The position numbers were made by a program, and so were the translations under genes. From the NCBI RefSeq assembly GCF_031759225.1, contig NZ_CP134494.1, positions 560,001 to 624,000 of the forward strand: a DNA stretch of 64,000 bases, read 5' to 3'. Each line of letters begins with the position of its first letter. Within the stretch, counting starts at the first letter, position 1. The stretch is from Mesobacillus jeotgali (lineage in GTDB: Bacteria > Bacillota > Bacilli > Bacillales > Cytobacillaceae). The notes under the pieces were generated by a model. The model saw only the letters and a program-made list of their open reading frames with translations. It had not been told where the DNA came from and searched no databases. Positions 62,619 through 64,000 of this stretch are shown in pieces.

Positions 62619-63347
62619 ATGTTTTCTGTTTCGGGAATGCAGGGTTTTGAGTTGTTTTCTGCTGAGCATTTGATTACTCTTGGGATTTTCTTTGGGGTTT
62701 GTCTTGGATTGGTGTTATTCAGAAATCAAATCAGGCCGCATAAAAATGTTTTGAAATGGATGATCTTTTGGACTCTGGTGGCATGCCAGGTTTCGCACCA
62801 GCTTTGGCTCATCCTGACCGGGCAATGGCAAATTGGCGACCTTCCTTTGCATATGTGCTCGATGAGTTCCTTCCTTGCGATGTACTTGTTTTTAAAGAAG
62901 AGTGTAAAAGGTTTTTATGTGCTCTACTTCATAGGCAGTTTGCCAGCGATCTTAGCCATGGTTACACCTGAAATGTCTTATACCTTTCCTCATTTCGACT
63001 ATATCGAATACTTCCTCAATCACTCAGCCATTCCGATTGCCGTATTGTATTTCATCCTTTTTGAAGGCTACAGAGTTCCCCGCAAAGCCATTCTTTTCAC
63101 TTATCTAGTAGTGAACATCGTTGCCGTCCCAATCTTCCTTTTCAATTTACTGTTTGATACGAATTTCTTTTACCTGGCGAGTCCAACAGAAGCGAAGACC
63201 ATCCTGAGCTTTTTTGGCAGCGGGATCATGTATTACTTGAATCTTGAAGCTGCGGCACTCATCGTTTTCAGTATTACCTATATGCCGATGTGGCAGCTGA
63301 TTAAAGTGGAAAATCGTAAAAAGTTAATCAGCACCTACGAGCAGTAA
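62619..63347 (+). CDS. YwaF/TIGR02206-like integral membrane protein
   Basis: About 242 residues with seven membrane helices and the TIGR02206/YwaF pattern: GFELFSAEHLITLGIFFGVCLGLVLFRNQ, VSHQLWLILTGQWQIGDLPLHMCSMSSFLAMYLFLKK (the HMCSMSSFL motif is diagnostic) and MVTPEMSYTFPHFDYIEYFLNHSAIPIAVLYFIL. The function is unknown. The ATG at 62619 follows CGAGGTGATG; an ATG at 62598 in frame has no ribosome site. It is monocistronic. Confidence 0.85.
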   Translation: MFSVSGMQGFELFSAEHLITLGIFFGVCLGLVLFRNQIRPHKNVLKWMIFWTLVACQVSHQLWLILTGQWQIGDLPLHMCSMSSFLAMYLFLKKSVKGFYVLYFIGSLPAILAMVTPEMSYTFPHFDYIEYFLNHSAIPIAVLYFILFEGYRVPRKAILFTYLVVNIVAVPIFLFNLLFDTNFFYLASPTEAKTILSFFGSGIMYYLNLEAAALIVFSITYMPMWQLIKVENRKKLISTYEQ

Positions 63348-63498
63348 TGAGGAATGCCATGATGGTCATTGCTCTTCGATCTTCTTTTAATCTATGAAAT
63401 CTTGCATATTATGACTAACAAAAAATGTAATTTAAATGTATAATATAGTAAAAAATTACTATGTTTACAAGATTATTCAGAAGAGAAGAAGGGTGTTC

Positions 63499-64000
63499 AT
63501 GAACGTTCTATATTTCATCTTAGGAATGGTTTTTATTTATGGTGCATATCAGGTATGGCAGAAAGTACAGCATAGGATGAACTATTTAACGACCATTACT
63601 AATCTGGTAGAGTACTCGAAGGATATCATTTACTACTTTGAGCTGAAGCCAGGATTTAAATATCGTTATCTAAGTCCATCCATCAATGCTGTTTTAAGTC
63701 AGAATATTGTTGAAGAGAGCATGAGGAACCCATATACAGCGTTCGAAAGGATTCATCCTGAAGATCTTCCCATCTTGATGAAAAAAACTTCCGGTGAGCT
63801 GGACTATAATCAACCGATCATCCAGCGCTGGAAAAATGATGCTGGTGAATATATCTGGTTTGAGGAACATGCGACACCGATTTATCAGAGGGGTGAAATC
63901 GTTGCGATCCAGGGAATCATCAGGAATATCAGCGATAAAGTCGAACTGCAAAAACAGCTGGAATATAAGGTTTCCCATGATATTTTAACCACTTTGTACA
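63499..64000 (+). CDS. PAS-GGDEF regulatory protein (3' end outside window)
   Basis: From the ATG at 63499 the frame stays open to the right edge (about 167 codons). An N-terminal membrane helix (residues 2-20) is followed by a PAS domain (about 30-150: IIYYFELKPGFKYRYLSPSINAVLSQN, HPEDLPILMKK, RWKNDAGEYIWFEEHATPIYQRGEIVAIQGIIRNISDK) and the first residues of a GGDEF domain (LEYKVSHDILTTLY). It probably senses a ligand or redox state through PAS and makes cyclic di-GMP. AGAAGAAGGG lies upstream. The catalytic motif and any EAL domain lie beyond base 64000. Confidence 0.85.
   Translation, partial: MNVLYFILGMVFIYGAYQVWQKVQHRMNYLTTITNLVEYSKDIIYYFELKPGFKYRYLSPSINAVLSQNIVEESMRNPYTAFERIHPEDLPILMKKTSGELDYNQPIIQRWKNDAGEYIWFEEHATPIYQRGEIVAIQGIIRNISDKVELQKQLEYKVSHDILTTLY

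Overview
The window reads as a chromosomal segment of an endospore-forming, low-to-medium GC Bacillaceae (Bacillus sensu lato, perhaps Mesobacillus- or Cytobacillus-like; genus not provable from this alone). Signs are strong AAGGAGG-type ribosome sites, frequent TTG/GTG starts, T-box leaders, a yybP-ykoY type manganese riboswitch, a Spo0E-like phosphatase, an FbpB-like peptide, a gamma-SASP-like peptide, YdbS/YdbT, a Bce-type module, a YtoQ remnant and a YwaF-like protein. No rRNA, tRNA, CRISPR array, prophage or insertion sequence was seen. The only mobile element is a group II intron.

Layout. 0-9.6 kb: a CorA-like transporter cut by the left edge, a His-rich YtkA-like lipoprotein, a NitT/TauT-type ABC importer, a divergent HxlR regulator facing a DUF4242 gene plus an acyl-CoA-dehydrogenase-like flavoprotein, a YczE-like membrane protein, a GNAT enzyme and a HAD phosphatase. 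9.8-16 kb: an OmpR-type two-component pair divergent from an ABC-2 exporter, then the PH-domain pair YdbS/YdbT. 16-23.5 kb: a branched-chain amino acid cluster, T-box-ilvE-ilvD-T-box-ilvB-ilvN-ilvC-ilvA, both leaders probably reading isoleucine tRNA. 23.6-30.6 kb: a small unknown protein, a NarL-type two-component system, Spo0E-like and Xre-like peptides, a secreted subtilisin and a GGDEF protein. 30.8-33.3 kb: a Tat export unit, phoX-tatA-tatC. 34-39.5 kb: a complete bceRSAB-type peptide-antibiotic sensing and detoxification module whose terminator carries the group II intron (39583-41467). 41.7-49.9 kb: a large unknown membrane protein, a heptad-repeat coiled coil, a second GGDEF protein, a one-chain ECF sigma/anti-sigma/DUF4179 fusion, AlkD-like, SASP-like and YiaA-like genes. 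50-57 kb: a serine hydrolase, a YcdB/YcdC-type protein, an AraC-GyrI regulator, a Mn riboswitch followed by duplicated terminators, FbpB-like and TerC-family genes, a CNNM/CorC protein and a frameshifted ytoQ. 57-64 kb: a TauE/SafE exporter, an ABC exporter pair, a methyltransferase, a lipoprotein-sized unknown, a YwaF-like protein and the start of a PAS-GGDEF protein.

The least explained signals are intergenic. Five tandem or degenerate arrays have unrelated unit sequences but periods of 20, 21 or 52 bp, close to 2 or 5 turns of B-DNA. There is also a recurrent family of AGCACAGG/CCTGTGCT terminators, one of which is the intron target. Protein highlights are the sigma/anti-sigma fusion, the short IlvN, and Tat genes separated by terminator-like hairpins.
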